Shown here: positions 36,901-45,964 of the stretch, piece by piece
Layout of the letters: the number at the start of each line of letters is the position of its first letter
Position numbering within the stretch: position 1 is the stretch's first letter
Assembly: GCF_016901775.1 (NCBI RefSeq)
Contig: NZ_JACJKW010000015.1
Coordinates: forward strand, 18,209-82,208
Length of the DNA stretch: 64,000 nt
DNA from: Intestinimonas butyriciproducens
GTDB taxonomy: Bacteria; Bacillota; Clostridia; Oscillospirales; Butyricicoccaceae
Direction of reading: 5' to 3'
Program-made: the position numbers and the translations under genes
Notes under the pieces: model-generated
Told to the model about the DNA's origin: nothing
Seen by the model: only the letters and a program-made list of their open reading frames with translations
Database searches by the model: none

Positions 36901-37256
36901 ATCCCATTGTTGTGCGAAGCATCACGGTGCATAAGGCCAAGGGATTGGAGTATGGTTCTGTGATTTTGCCCTATTGCTGGAATGCCATCAACCGGCCGAA
37001 AAATGCCAATCTGCATATCAGCACATCCCTGGAGGATGGGCATTACCGCATCGGATACCAGATCCGGACAGTGGAAAAGCAAACCTATCAGAACAGTTTT
37101 TTTGATATGGTCACAGAGGCAGAAGAGCGGCAGCGGGAAGAAATGCGCATTCTTTATGTGGCAATGACCCGGGCCATACGGTCCTTTTCGTGGCTGATAG
37201 TGGACAACAAAAACACAGTAAGCTGGCAAAGCATGATTTGGGAGGGGGAAGTATAA
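33957..37256 (+). CDS. NERD-nuclease/UvrD-family helicase fusion
   Basis: 1099 residues. The N-terminal NERD domain (about 10-130) has a nuclease-like triad: Asp45 (QFDVCILL), Glu59 and Lys61 (AVIEVKAW). The SF1A helicase follows with Walker A (IRAGAGTGKTYTM, about 362-374), motif II (FMFVDEFQDTDD, about 606-617), QCIYRFRGA (motif III region), HKAKGLEYG (motif V) and YVAMTRA (motif VI, about 1066). It should unwind DNA and may cut it with the NERD site, much as AddA does with its C-terminal nuclease. First gene of a seven-gene operon; the stop overlaps the next start (TAATG). It is not AddA itself: the nuclease is N-terminal. Confidence 0.85.
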   Translation: MAHFIGSDPHTDNWGEDYVIEKCVEYLDDSCIIYRNREVFGTQFDVCILLPDQGIAVIEVKAWRPQTIQRVENGDRIVIRTSSGGEEGASPTKQARGYVFSLRNRIRQKTGKTPFIFPLVCFPQLTAEEYQNKHLESVCEPETTLLKDDFVNKAALYRKMNLAMGNGQRSLSHCNPLDKQLMLQVRQIFESELDLSSLDEDKKEEMVRTVPLERDTIYSLFYFFQKGEHPSQEQIRQIVQYYLDGTKITAVVRDRALMEQLVQAIAGALTQRGLTAWGENLKLCLEEEKTEKISSQSEYRIFNCLIGLADDGLSGDIPSFCVADGKTEGEEENRRLHEIGQHSAFNWEQYQIEHAEASKNILIRAGAGTGKTYTMISRIGFLCRTQSCNVQEMANRIVMITFTNDAANQMKEKIKQYFNNFYLLTGNVNYLQFMGLIDNMRISTIHSYGKYLISLLGMELGYGAELHVTSGEYIRKQIVEEKLDQYLEEKVRQHGDNYTAKLGQPVYAIQNNILEFINHLHNQSVDVQNVDASSFGELDGQLGWDGAKELHQLFASLVPDVEKAYSAQLLKENQIHLSTMMSVLKRCIQNPDNVERLRKMQTGTPQFMFVDEFQDTDDVQIETLKSIAQLLQYKLFVVGDIKQCIYRFRGAKEKAFDQLHIEETTDQWLTFSLTKNFRTDIGLLELFDKSFSQWGITEGEKDPLLVYDPQEDKLVGTRSFNEDCSGSKFYKAIHVSEERYLMGSLFEEVKRQIRRIECEEQNGRTLSRKEKEITILVRENWQADAIRQEAKRRKLPFEVITNTGGDLYRTEPALDMLTLANALLHYDEADYLYTLVASNFIGGGASKAYLYHLRQKQKGGWRQRNKVTDTDQAKALQRLIDGKWGDQEFSWNKVVRSLRIQPVMQVMRTIYSSLKPWVSYGGENQWKQDYYRQNVDLLFEQLMTACNLDVLTINSLADILLSNIRSCKNVDSRNPTYNPEENPIVVRSITVHKAKGLEYGSVILPYCWNAINRPKNANLHISTSLEDGHYRIGYQIRTVEKQTYQNSFFDMVTEAEERQREEMRILYVAMTRAIRSFSWLIVDNKNTVSWQSMIWEGEV

Positions 37257-40222
37257 TGTCCTATAAAATTTATACATATACCGATCCCTACCGGCTACAC
37301 GAGACAGATTTCTGGGAGGAGATTCAGGCCATCCCTCATCTGTGCTCATCCCGTACTCTGGTCAATGGCCTGGTGGATGTGATGCAGGACAGCATCCACT
37401 GCTTGATCTGTCCATTGGATGAGATCATTGGCGACAAAAGGGTATTCCGCTCCTGGACAAGAAATATCACAGGCCAGATCCAACAGTATGGATATCTGAC
37501 CAGTGTGTATGCACAACTGCCTGAAAACGATAAGACCGGTGAATTTGACGATGCCTTTCTGTCGGCGCTGAAGCACAATAAAAATTCCATGCTGGAAGCC
37601 ATCCGCCTTTTTGTGGAATTGGATATTCCTGCGGCGTCGCTGCATCCGGAGGCGGCCAACAAGGAACAACGGCTGTTCATCCAGCTTCTGAGGGGGATAC
37701 AGGAAGAAAAGAATCCGTTGTTTGCTTTTCCGGCCCCGCCCACCATTCCGGTGATGAAACAGGTGATTCGGGACAAAGCCGCCCAGGAAAAAGAGGATTT
37801 TCAAAACAGAAACCAGGAAAGCTCCAGACGAAATCAGGAATTTTACCGCAAACGGCTGGCCATGTATGACAGAGGCATTGCTGCGGCGGAAAAGTGGAGC
37901 GGAGAAAAACTTGTCATCCATGGGGTGCATCAGTTTTCTCCCATACAACTGCGGTTTATCATAGCTCTGGAGCAGCAAGGCACAGAGATCATTTTTCTGC
38001 ACAATTTCCAGGAAGAGTTTCCAGCGATGTATTCTTCCTGGAATTATATCTACCAATATTTTGGAGCGGAAACCCACGCAGACCAGAACATCAAGACCTA
38101 TCGGGTGCCGGGCCAGCTGCCCAGACCGGGACACGCCTTGGCCGAAGCCATGGGCCTGATGTGTGAAGATGGCGCAAACCGTCTTAATCCCCGCTTCAAA
38201 GCAAACTTTGCCCTATACCGGGACATGAAGGTGAAGTTCTTTGAAAATGTGTCGGAATATGCGGGGTACATTTCAGATCGGGTGGAGGAAGCCAAAGAGC
38301 GTATAGAAAATGAGCGGTATCTGTATGAGCGGCCGCAGAAAAAGATGGGGACGGCAGCGGTGCTCAGCCGGATGAACGAGCTGATCTACACGGCCAACAA
38401 GGATGTAGAGGAACTGCTGCAGATTTATTATCCGGAATATTCCAGAAACCGTCATTTTCTCTCCTACCCCATTGGCCAGTTTTTTTCGGCGCTGTACCGT
38501 TTGTGGGACTGGGAAGCAGGAGAAATCCGTATTGAATACAGGGATATCCGGGAGTGTCTGAATTCCGGCATTCTGGCTAAATACCAGGCGGCAGAGCTGC
38601 TGAAAACAGCTATGAATTTAGAGCCCCTCTTCGCCAATGTGGCCACCTATTCCCAGCTGATGGAGCGTTTGCACAAGGATTATTTACCTCAGTATCAGGA
38701 GGTTCGGAGGGCCGTTGCAGGCTCCAATGCCTTTCCCTTTCGGCGCATGACTATTTACCAGGAGTACAAGGTTAGTCAGAAAAATATTACCGATCTGATG
38801 GGGGCTATCCAGTCCATCAATAAGATCGCCTGCGATTTGTTTCGCTCAGACGATCAGCAAATCAGTTCCCACTACCTGTCTTTTCGGAAGCACTTCTGCA
38901 ATTTGGAGAAGTTTTTGAAAGAACGGCAGGACGATCTGGCCAATGAGGAAGAGCGGGATCTGATTACAAAACTGCTGGTGCGGTTTGAAGAGGTGCAGCT
39001 GACTTCCGAATCCAATAAGATGCAGGGTACCTTTGAGGATTTGCGGAATGGAATTTACTTTTTCCTGAAACAAAAGGAACAGCCCGATCCCAACTGGTTG
39101 GTGAAAAACTTCGAGCAGATCGACGGCGATATCCTGAGCAGCAAGAAACAAAACCGGCCGGGGCAGAACAAGATCTACCACTTTGCCTGCGTCTCCGACC
39201 GGGATATGAACCAATCGGTCAACGATTTGCTGCCCTGGCCCCTTTCTGAGCGCTTTATTGAAACGGCCTATACCCCCATTGATCTGCAATTTCAGGTGTA
39301 TTATGCGGCCCTTTGCGAAAGGAGCTCATTTCTTCGCTATTGTCTTTTTTATGGGCTGTATTACAACCAATGCGATTCCTGCATCAGCTATGTGCGGCAG
39401 TACGGGGATGAAACCACCGAAGAATACCATCTGCTCCGGCTTTTGGGGGTGGGGGAGCAGGCGATCTCCCTGGCGGTGTCCCAGGATGACAACGCCCTGG
39501 TCTGCGCTCTGGAGGGGAAGAACATCACCACCATGCAGTATGACCAATATCAGATGATGGCCATGTTCCTGTGCCCATACAAGTACCTGCTGGATTATGT
39601 CCTCAACCCTCAGCCCGGTGTATCCAACCTGTTTTTGTACGGGCGGCTGTTTGAGAATGTGCTGGTGGCCAATGTGTGGAAGCGGCTGGCCGGGTTTACA
39701 ATAGAACAGGCGGCCCGGCAGTATTACAGGGTGGTGAAGCAGGAAGCGGACAAAATAAAACGCTTTTTCCCCTTCTGGCGCAACCGTAATTCGGAATTTT
39801 CCGATCTGATCCGCAGAGCGGACAATTATTTCAAAAATCGGGTAATTACACCGGAGAGCCAGCACAACAGGCAGCAGCCTGTTCGGGAATACAGTGAAAG
39901 TCATATGAAAATGCGGCAGATCTTTGGAAAGGCCCGTTTTGATGTGGAAAACAATGGGTTAGCGGAAGCTCTCCGGCCAAAGGCTTTTGAAAGCCTGGTG
40001 CAGCAGGAAGGGGAGAAGAGGATCTATTCTCTTCATAAGCTGCCCAAGGCCCAGGCGAAAAATCAGGAACCCATGCGGCAGGCGCTGCTCCAGGCCACGA
40101 TGGATTACCTCAACCAATCCAGCACGCCGGAACAGCGGGTGGGGCCGTGGTGTTATAACTGCGGGAACAGGGATATTTGCCTGTATTCCTATGCTCCCGA
40201 GGCATTTAGCGAGGTGGAATGA
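37256..40222 (+). CDS. AddB-like Fe-S protein with degenerate nuclease domain
   Basis: 988 residues from ATG 37256 (MSYKIYTYTDPYRLHETDFW), one base shared with the upstream stop. Four cysteines are placed as in AddB/Cas4: C773 (FLCPYKYLLDY) and C966-x2-C969-x5-C975 (WCYNCGNRDIC), so a 4Fe-4S cluster is expected. The GRLFENVL segment between them resembles the G-x-x-x-H region of RecB-family nucleases, but I see no Asp/Glu-x-Lys triad after it (no DYKTG-like motif). No Walker A is visible. With the upstream UvrD-like helicase this forms an AddAB-like pair in which catalytic parts may have moved to the NERD domain. The next gene starts 3 bases before its stop. Confidence 0.75.
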   Translation: MSYKIYTYTDPYRLHETDFWEEIQAIPHLCSSRTLVNGLVDVMQDSIHCLICPLDEIIGDKRVFRSWTRNITGQIQQYGYLTSVYAQLPENDKTGEFDDAFLSALKHNKNSMLEAIRLFVELDIPAASLHPEAANKEQRLFIQLLRGIQEEKNPLFAFPAPPTIPVMKQVIRDKAAQEKEDFQNRNQESSRRNQEFYRKRLAMYDRGIAAAEKWSGEKLVIHGVHQFSPIQLRFIIALEQQGTEIIFLHNFQEEFPAMYSSWNYIYQYFGAETHADQNIKTYRVPGQLPRPGHALAEAMGLMCEDGANRLNPRFKANFALYRDMKVKFFENVSEYAGYISDRVEEAKERIENERYLYERPQKKMGTAAVLSRMNELIYTANKDVEELLQIYYPEYSRNRHFLSYPIGQFFSALYRLWDWEAGEIRIEYRDIRECLNSGILAKYQAAELLKTAMNLEPLFANVATYSQLMERLHKDYLPQYQEVRRAVAGSNAFPFRRMTIYQEYKVSQKNITDLMGAIQSINKIACDLFRSDDQQISSHYLSFRKHFCNLEKFLKERQDDLANEEERDLITKLLVRFEEVQLTSESNKMQGTFEDLRNGIYFFLKQKEQPDPNWLVKNFEQIDGDILSSKKQNRPGQNKIYHFACVSDRDMNQSVNDLLPWPLSERFIETAYTPIDLQFQVYYAALCERSSFLRYCLFYGLYYNQCDSCISYVRQYGDETTEEYHLLRLLGVGEQAISLAVSQDDNALVCALEGKNITTMQYDQYQMMAMFLCPYKYLLDYVLNPQPGVSNLFLYGRLFENVLVANVWKRLAGFTIEQAARQYYRVVKQEADKIKRFFPFWRNRNSEFSDLIRRADNYFKNRVITPESQHNRQQPVREYSESHMKMRQIFGKARFDVENNGLAEALRPKAFESLVQQEGEKRIYSLHKLPKAQAKNQEPMRQALLQATMDYLNQSSTPEQRVGPWCYNCGNRDICLYSYAPEAFSEVE

Positions 40223-43200
40223 CTGTGGTTTGCGGCCAGTATGTACGATGCCCCGTTTTATTTGAGGAAAAAGACGAAAAATTTCCTAGAAATTTTATCC
40301 TGGCCAAGGTCATCGGGGTCAACGACCTTTCGGAAACGGTGACGGTAAAAATCCATGACCTTTGCGGGACCAGAAAGCTCTATGAGCACATCTTTGCAAA
40401 AGGGGATACACCGGAGTTTCCCCATGGCAGCGTGGCCCGTTGCCATGGCTGCAAAGGGGCCAGGGTGATGACGCCCGACGGCTGGGGCAAGATCCTGACG
40501 GCCAACCCCCATCAGCCGGAGGATGTGTATTTTTCCTATTATGTCACCCTCTACAATGGCGAGATCCGGCGATACACCGAAGACGCACTGGAGATCGAAT
40601 ACACATCCTGCGATCATTCACCCCTGGAGCAGATGATCCACTATGAATTTCAGAACCCCAGCTGGTATGCACAGCGCTTGCGGGTGAGTGAAAATATGCA
40701 CATGGTAAATAATGCCATCTATGGGTTTGATGTGATCTCCGGATGCAGGGTGTTTTTGATGGAGCATCAGATCACCACCGTGGCCAGAGCATTGGAAGCA
40801 AGGCCTGTGAGGTATATGCTGGCCGATGAAGTTGGATTGGGCAAAACCATCGAGGCCTGTTCCATTATCAAGGTGATGACCAGCGAAAATGCCGGTTTGC
40901 GGGTGCTTTATGTGGTTCCCCGCACTCTGCTGCGGCAATGGCAGGTGGAGCTGAAATACAAGTACAATCTGTATGCCCAGGACGATATGGCGCTGATCTC
41001 CATGGCCAGCCAGTTTATTGTGGCTTTGGAGGACCTGGGGCCTCAGCACCAGGCCTTGCAGGAGGATTGGGATCTATTGCTGGTGGATGAGACCCATCGG
41101 CTGCTTTCCATGCCGGACAAATACAGCCAAGTGTTTTCCATCAGCAAAAAGACGGAACATGTGCTGCTGCTCAGCGCAACGCCCATACAGGACCGGAAGG
41201 AAGAGTACCTGAATCTATTGAAACTTTTGCTGCCGGACCAGTACGAAACCATGGAGTTGTCCCGGTTTTCCAAGCTGCTGAACAACCAGGAAAAGATCCA
41301 GCGCCGGGTCAATCGGGTGATGCGGAACATCCATGATTTTGATGACCCGGACCGCCGGGAGGAGATCTTTGCCCTGCTGGAAGAGCTGGCGGAGATACTG
41401 GATGACAAATACCTTCATCGGCGACTGGCCCAGGTGGACAAGGAGGGCGAGGACAAGGGTCTGGAGACGGTGCAGCAGTGCGTGTCGTACATCACGGAAA
41501 ATTACCGTGTGCAGCGAAAGGTCATCCGGAACCGCCGCAGCAGTCTGGGCCTGGCCATCGGGCAGCGGAAGCTGCATGCGCTGTCTTATGCTCCCTGTTC
41601 CAACGAGGAAAACTACGGGGAGATCGATGTTTACCATATTCTGCTACAATCTCTGGCCGACCGGTGCGACGATGCAGAGGATGTGGTCACCACGGTGCAG
41701 CCATTGCTGATGGCCATGTTCAGTTCCCCCTGGGCCTTGCTCCGGGAGCTGAGACGGCAGGGAATCCAGGACCAGGCGCTGCTGGAAAGCGTGGAGCTGT
41801 GGGTGCAGCAGGCTGAGGACGAAATCCGCATGGCCGATGAATACCTGGACGAGCGGCCCGATGAGATCAAGAGCCGGCTGCTGCGGGCGGTGGACTACAT
41901 CGAGCAGGAAATCGATGTGGGCGATGATGAGCCGAGAAAAATCGTGGTGTTTACCCGCTTCCCGGAGACCCATGAGAAATTCCTGGAGCTTCTGAAGATG
42001 CGCCATTTGCAGGCGGTGGCTTTTTGCCAGGGAATGTCCACAGAGGAACTGGAAGAAAGTGTGTATCAGTTCCAGAATGATCCCCAGTGCAAAATCATCG
42101 TTTGCGACGAAAGCGGCGGCGAAGGCCGGAATTTCCAGAACGCCGACTGGATCATCCACCTGGATCTGCCCTGGACGGCCAACGCCATTGAGCAGAGGAT
42201 CGGGCGTCTGGACCGCCTGGGGCGGGACGAAGGGCACATGGTGGTTCATTCGGTGGTTCTGTTTGCAGAGGAGACCATGGAAAGCCAGCTGTTCCAGGTG
42301 TGGGACCGGGGCATGGGGCTTTTTGAGGAATCCCTGAGTGGGATGGAGATCATCACCGGAGAGCTGAACGAAGCCATTGCAGAGGCCATGGCCGACGATC
42401 TGCACAACGGCCTGAGCCATGCGCTGGAGGACATCATAGAGATCACAGAGGACGCCAGGGATGCTGTGGAAGAGGAACAGCTTTACGATTCCGGCGCGCA
42501 GATCTATAAACCGCTGGGAATGGCGGTGAACCATATGCTGAAGCTGTACCAGAGCGGCGAGGGAAATCCCTTCCAGGTGTCCATGCTGCAATGGGCCACC
42601 CAAGCAGGACTTGTGCCGGAAAAGAACGATGAAAGCGGAAAGCTGATTCGCTTTAATGAGAGCCATTTCCGCCCTCATGCGGCCATGCAGGCCCTGCTGG
42701 TGCCCCCCAGCTGGAAAAGATACCGGAACACTCCCAGTATGCGGCGCTCCCATGGGATCCTGGGCACTTTTGACCGGGCCACGGCCATTCAAAGGGAGGA
42801 TCTGCTGTTTTTTGCCCCAGGTGATTCGGTTTTTGACAGCATTGTGTGGAATGCATCCCACAACGGCCGCGGGCGCTGCTGCGCCTTTATCGCCCAGGGG
42901 ACTTTTGACTATGCCGGGTTTGTTTTTACCTACAACATCGGCCCCAACATTCCCTTTTTGCTGGATCATCGTGTGCCGCTGCCGCTGCTGTCCCAGTTCG
43001 GGGTCTATTTGCCGGCCCATCAGATCCGGGTCTTTTTGCCATTGCGGCGTGAGTATGAGCAGGTTCCGGAAGACACCCTGAATGCCTTTTTGGGGGAAAG
43101 CTATCGTGTGCGCAAAGCGGTGCATCTGGGGGCGCGGGCCGGGGAGGAGGGTACTTCCCGCATAGAACAGTTCATCCAGCACAATCCCTTTGACGAGTGG

Positions 43201-43461
43201 AGCGCATTGATCCACAGAGCGTCCAAAATGGCATACAAACGGGCCATGGAAAAATGCAAAGAAGAGGCCGACCTGGTGACGGCCAAAAAAGAGATCATCC
43301 GCGTGGTCAATGGATACGAAGCGGAGTATATCTATGCCGGAAAAGATCTGAAGCAGCTGGAAGAGATCAAGGATCACTACCGTGCTATCCTGCGCTCTCT
43401 GGAGCGGCCGGCTGTTTCCCTGGATTCCATTTGCTATATGAAGGTGGTAAACCGCTTGTGA
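40219..43461 (+). CDS. DpdE-like SNF2/RapA-type helicase
   Basis: 1080 residues. An N-terminal ~170-residue region precedes the SF2 core: Walker A (LADEVGLGKTIEACSI, about 202-217), motif Ia (YVVPRTLLRQWQVELKYKY), DETH (about 290-293), LLLSATPIQDR (motif III), FTRFPETHEKF, CDESGGEGRNFQNADWIIHL (motif V) and QRIGRLDRLGR (about 659-669). The ~410-residue C-terminal part is unique. This length and order suit DpdE of the 7-deazaguanine DNA restriction systems, as well as other phage-defence SNF2 proteins. Expected to translocate on double-stranded DNA with ATP. 4-base ATGA overlap with the AddB-like gene. Confidence 0.8.
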   Translation: MTVVCGQYVRCPVLFEEKDEKFPRNFILAKVIGVNDLSETVTVKIHDLCGTRKLYEHIFAKGDTPEFPHGSVARCHGCKGARVMTPDGWGKILTANPHQPEDVYFSYYVTLYNGEIRRYTEDALEIEYTSCDHSPLEQMIHYEFQNPSWYAQRLRVSENMHMVNNAIYGFDVISGCRVFLMEHQITTVARALEARPVRYMLADEVGLGKTIEACSIIKVMTSENAGLRVLYVVPRTLLRQWQVELKYKYNLYAQDDMALISMASQFIVALEDLGPQHQALQEDWDLLLVDETHRLLSMPDKYSQVFSISKKTEHVLLLSATPIQDRKEEYLNLLKLLLPDQYETMELSRFSKLLNNQEKIQRRVNRVMRNIHDFDDPDRREEIFALLEELAEILDDKYLHRRLAQVDKEGEDKGLETVQQCVSYITENYRVQRKVIRNRRSSLGLAIGQRKLHALSYAPCSNEENYGEIDVYHILLQSLADRCDDAEDVVTTVQPLLMAMFSSPWALLRELRRQGIQDQALLESVELWVQQAEDEIRMADEYLDERPDEIKSRLLRAVDYIEQEIDVGDDEPRKIVVFTRFPETHEKFLELLKMRHLQAVAFCQGMSTEELEESVYQFQNDPQCKIIVCDESGGEGRNFQNADWIIHLDLPWTANAIEQRIGRLDRLGRDEGHMVVHSVVLFAEETMESQLFQVWDRGMGLFEESLSGMEIITGELNEAIAEAMADDLHNGLSHALEDIIEITEDARDAVEEEQLYDSGAQIYKPLGMAVNHMLKLYQSGEGNPFQVSMLQWATQAGLVPEKNDESGKLIRFNESHFRPHAAMQALLVPPSWKRYRNTPSMRRSHGILGTFDRATAIQREDLLFFAPGDSVFDSIVWNASHNGRGRCCAFIAQGTFDYAGFVFTYNIGPNIPFLLDHRVPLPLLSQFGVYLPAHQIRVFLPLRREYEQVPEDTLNAFLGESYRVRKAVHLGARAGEEGTSRIEQFIQHNPFDEWSALIHRASKMAYKRAMEKCKEEADLVTAKKEIIRVVNGYEAEYIYAGKDLKQLEEIKDHYRAILRSLERPAVSLDSICYMKVVNRL

Positions 43462-45959
43462 GTTACATTGAATTGTTTTCCGATTACGCCCGGGGAAAGG
43501 AACCGGCCAGCGGGGCAGAAGGCCGGATAGGGGAAGAGTATGCCCGGCTTCTGGGGGAGGGAAAGGTCAGCGAGGCCACCCGGGCCCAGCTTTGCCTGAC
43601 CTTTTTCACCCGGTACCGGCAGTACAACAGCGGGGCCATTTCGCGCCAGGATCTGCTGCTGTTTCTCCGGGATTTCATCCTTTTCGTGGGCCGTTTTCCC
43701 ATGCCAGCCCCGATGGAGGCCATCATCCGACAAAGCGGAACCGAGTACGGGTTGAGCATTGCAGCAGACGGCTGTGCCGATGCCGCTGACATTCTTCCGG
43801 AATGGTTTCCCAACCCCGATTTTGTGCATCAGGTGTACGGGCTGGACGACAGCGGGATGGAGCGCCCCGCCCCGGCCGTAGGGGACGGCATCCTGCGGCG
43901 TCACAGCCGCTTCGCCCAATACCGCTCCATCGAGCAGAAGATCGCCGCGCATGCGGCAGTGAATCTTCCAGAAGATGCCACTCTGATGGTGTCGCTGCCC
44001 ACAGGCGGCGGCAAAAGTCTGATTACACAGATGGTGTCGGCGGTGTCCCATGGGCTGACGATGGTCATGGTTCCCACCGTGGCGCTGATTTCCGACCAGT
44101 ATATGCAGGCGTGTAGCTGTATGATAGAGGAATTCCAGGAGCATATTTTCTGCTATCGGGGCGATACAGGCCCGCGGGAAGCGGAAAAGATGCTGGGGGA
44201 GATCCGAAGCCGAAAGGCGCGGCTGATCTTCACCTCTCCTGAGGCGCTGCTGAAAAATCAGGCGCTAAATCAGGCCCTGCGGAAAGCGGCCCAGGAGAAA
44301 TACCTTTGCAATGTGGTCATTGACGAGGCCCATATCGTGCCCGACTGGGGGACCCATTTCAGACCGGATTTCCAGATCTTTTCCGTGGTGCTGCGAGAGC
44401 TGCGGGAGCTGTCCGGCCACAGCATCCGCACCTATCTGCTGTCGGCCACCCTCTCCCAGGATGTGGTCCAGGTCCTGTTCGATCTCTTCGGGCAGGAGGG
44501 GAAGAATGTGGCGTATCGGTGCGACACCCTGCGCAAAGAGCCGCGTTTTGTGTTCAGCGAATGCCGGGATTACCGTCTGCGGGAAAGCCGAGGGATGGAA
44601 CTGGTGAAAACCCTTCCCAAACCCCTGATTCTGTATGTGATCGAGCCGGAGGAAGCAGAACGGCTGAAAAAGAAATTCGTGCAGCAGGGATACAAGAACA
44701 TCCAGACTTTCACAGGGGATACCCCCAAAAAACAGCGGGAGCATCTGCTGAAAGCGTGGAAGGACAATCAGATCGATGTGATGATCGCCACTTCGGCTTT
44801 CGGCATGGGAGTGGATAAGCCCAATGTGCGCACCATTGTCCACCGGTGCGTCCCGGAAAATTTGAGCCGGTTTTATCAGGAGGTGGGGCGGTCCGGGCGG
44901 GACGGCCTGCCTGCTCTCAGTGTGCTGCTGCCCTACATGGGCAAAGACGGGCAAAAAAGCGATCTGGATACGGCATTTGGTCTTGTGAACAAAAGCATTC
45001 TGGGCGTGGATAAATTGCTGGTGCGTTGGTACAGCATGGTGCAAAATCCCAGCACCTACCTGGAAGGGGACCGGATGATCGTGGATCTCAGCACGGTGCC
45101 CACTTCCTTCTCCCCGGAGGATGCCCAGTACGCCGGGGTGCGGAACATGATGTGGAATGTGAATGCTCTTCTCCTTTTGCATCGGGAGCATTACATTGAC
45201 ATTCAGGGGGCCCGGTTCATTCCGGAGAAAAACACCTATTCCTTTACTTGCCGGCTGCTGGATACAGAGACCCTGATGGAGGAAGAAAAGCTCCGCCAGG
45301 CTCTGGAGCCAGACCGGCAAAGGGAATACGATATGCGGGTCTATGGGTACCGGCAGATGGCCGACCTGGTGCACAAGCCCAGGGTCCGGTGCTGGGCCAG
45401 AAGGCTGACGGCGCTGTTTCCCCTGGCCGAGGAATTTTGCGGCGGCTGTCCTGTGCATCCCCGGAAGCCGGAAAACGAGGAGGACGACATCAAAATCCGG
45501 GAGGCCTTTCTCCTGGAATGGAGCGCCGCAGCCCCAAAGGCCCCCTTGCAAAAACTGTTTGGCAGCCTTCACGATGTGGTGGTTCCGGTTGAAAACTGGA
45601 ACAGCGTGGATCTGAATGGGCTGGTGCGCCGGGCCAATGAATGGGGCATCGGCTGCGTGGTTTTGCCCCAGGTGCAGGGCGTTACGGCCCTTTGCGAATC
45701 CATGCTCCTGTCCGCTGATGAGTTTCTGGTGATCGGCCCTCTGGCGCCGTGGCTCTTTCAAAAGGGCGTTCTGATTTTGTTTGATGAGGATGTAGGCCGG
45801 AACAACCGCCTTTTCCAGGTGAGCCATACGAGGGCATTTTCCTCAATCCATAAAATCCTTCTGGCCCGGGAGGATATGATGATTTATTCACAGATGCGGC
45901 CGCTCAATGAGTTCCTGGACTGCAATTATGGAACTTTGGCGCAATTCCAGAAGGAGTAG
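43458..45959 (+). CDS. DpdF-like RecQ-family helicase
   Basis: 833 residues from GTG 43458, which overlaps the previous stop (TTGTGA). After a ~170-residue N-terminal domain the RecQ-type core shows Walker A (LPTGGGKSLITQM, about 180-192), VPTVALISDQYMQ (Ia), DEAH (about 289-292, VVIDEAHIVPDWG), LLSATLS (III), TSAFGMGVDKPNVRTIVHRC (V) and YQEVGRSGRDG (VI). A Cys cluster (CWARRL, then CGGCP, about 644-662) may be a zinc site. This is the architecture of DpdF. An upstream in-frame extension to 43197 overlaps the DpdE-like gene by 260 bases and is rejected. Confidence 0.8.
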   Translation: MSYIELFSDYARGKEPASGAEGRIGEEYARLLGEGKVSEATRAQLCLTFFTRYRQYNSGAISRQDLLLFLRDFILFVGRFPMPAPMEAIIRQSGTEYGLSIAADGCADAADILPEWFPNPDFVHQVYGLDDSGMERPAPAVGDGILRRHSRFAQYRSIEQKIAAHAAVNLPEDATLMVSLPTGGGKSLITQMVSAVSHGLTMVMVPTVALISDQYMQACSCMIEEFQEHIFCYRGDTGPREAEKMLGEIRSRKARLIFTSPEALLKNQALNQALRKAAQEKYLCNVVIDEAHIVPDWGTHFRPDFQIFSVVLRELRELSGHSIRTYLLSATLSQDVVQVLFDLFGQEGKNVAYRCDTLRKEPRFVFSECRDYRLRESRGMELVKTLPKPLILYVIEPEEAERLKKKFVQQGYKNIQTFTGDTPKKQREHLLKAWKDNQIDVMIATSAFGMGVDKPNVRTIVHRCVPENLSRFYQEVGRSGRDGLPALSVLLPYMGKDGQKSDLDTAFGLVNKSILGVDKLLVRWYSMVQNPSTYLEGDRMIVDLSTVPTSFSPEDAQYAGVRNMMWNVNALLLLHREHYIDIQGARFIPEKNTYSFTCRLLDTETLMEEEKLRQALEPDRQREYDMRVYGYRQMADLVHKPRVRCWARRLTALFPLAEEFCGGCPVHPRKPENEEDDIKIREAFLLEWSAAAPKAPLQKLFGSLHDVVVPVENWNSVDLNGLVRRANEWGIGCVVLPQVQGVTALCESMLLSADEFLVIGPLAPWLFQKGVLILFDEDVGRNNRLFQVSHTRAFSSIHKILLAREDMMIYSQMRPLNEFLDCNYGTLAQFQKE

Positions 45960-45964
45960 TTGAT

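Noticed and set aside
41644..43377. 577-codon minus-strand frame opposite the SNF2 helicase
   Set aside because: Shadow of the motif-rich plus-strand gene; no ribosome site and no domain.
33957..43461. Reading the UvrD-like and AddB-like genes as the housekeeping addA/addB repair genes
   Set aside because: The helicase has an N-terminal NERD domain and lacks the C-terminal AddA nuclease, the partner lacks visible nuclease residues, the order is reversed relative to the usual addB-addA, and both are translationally coupled to Dpd-like genes.
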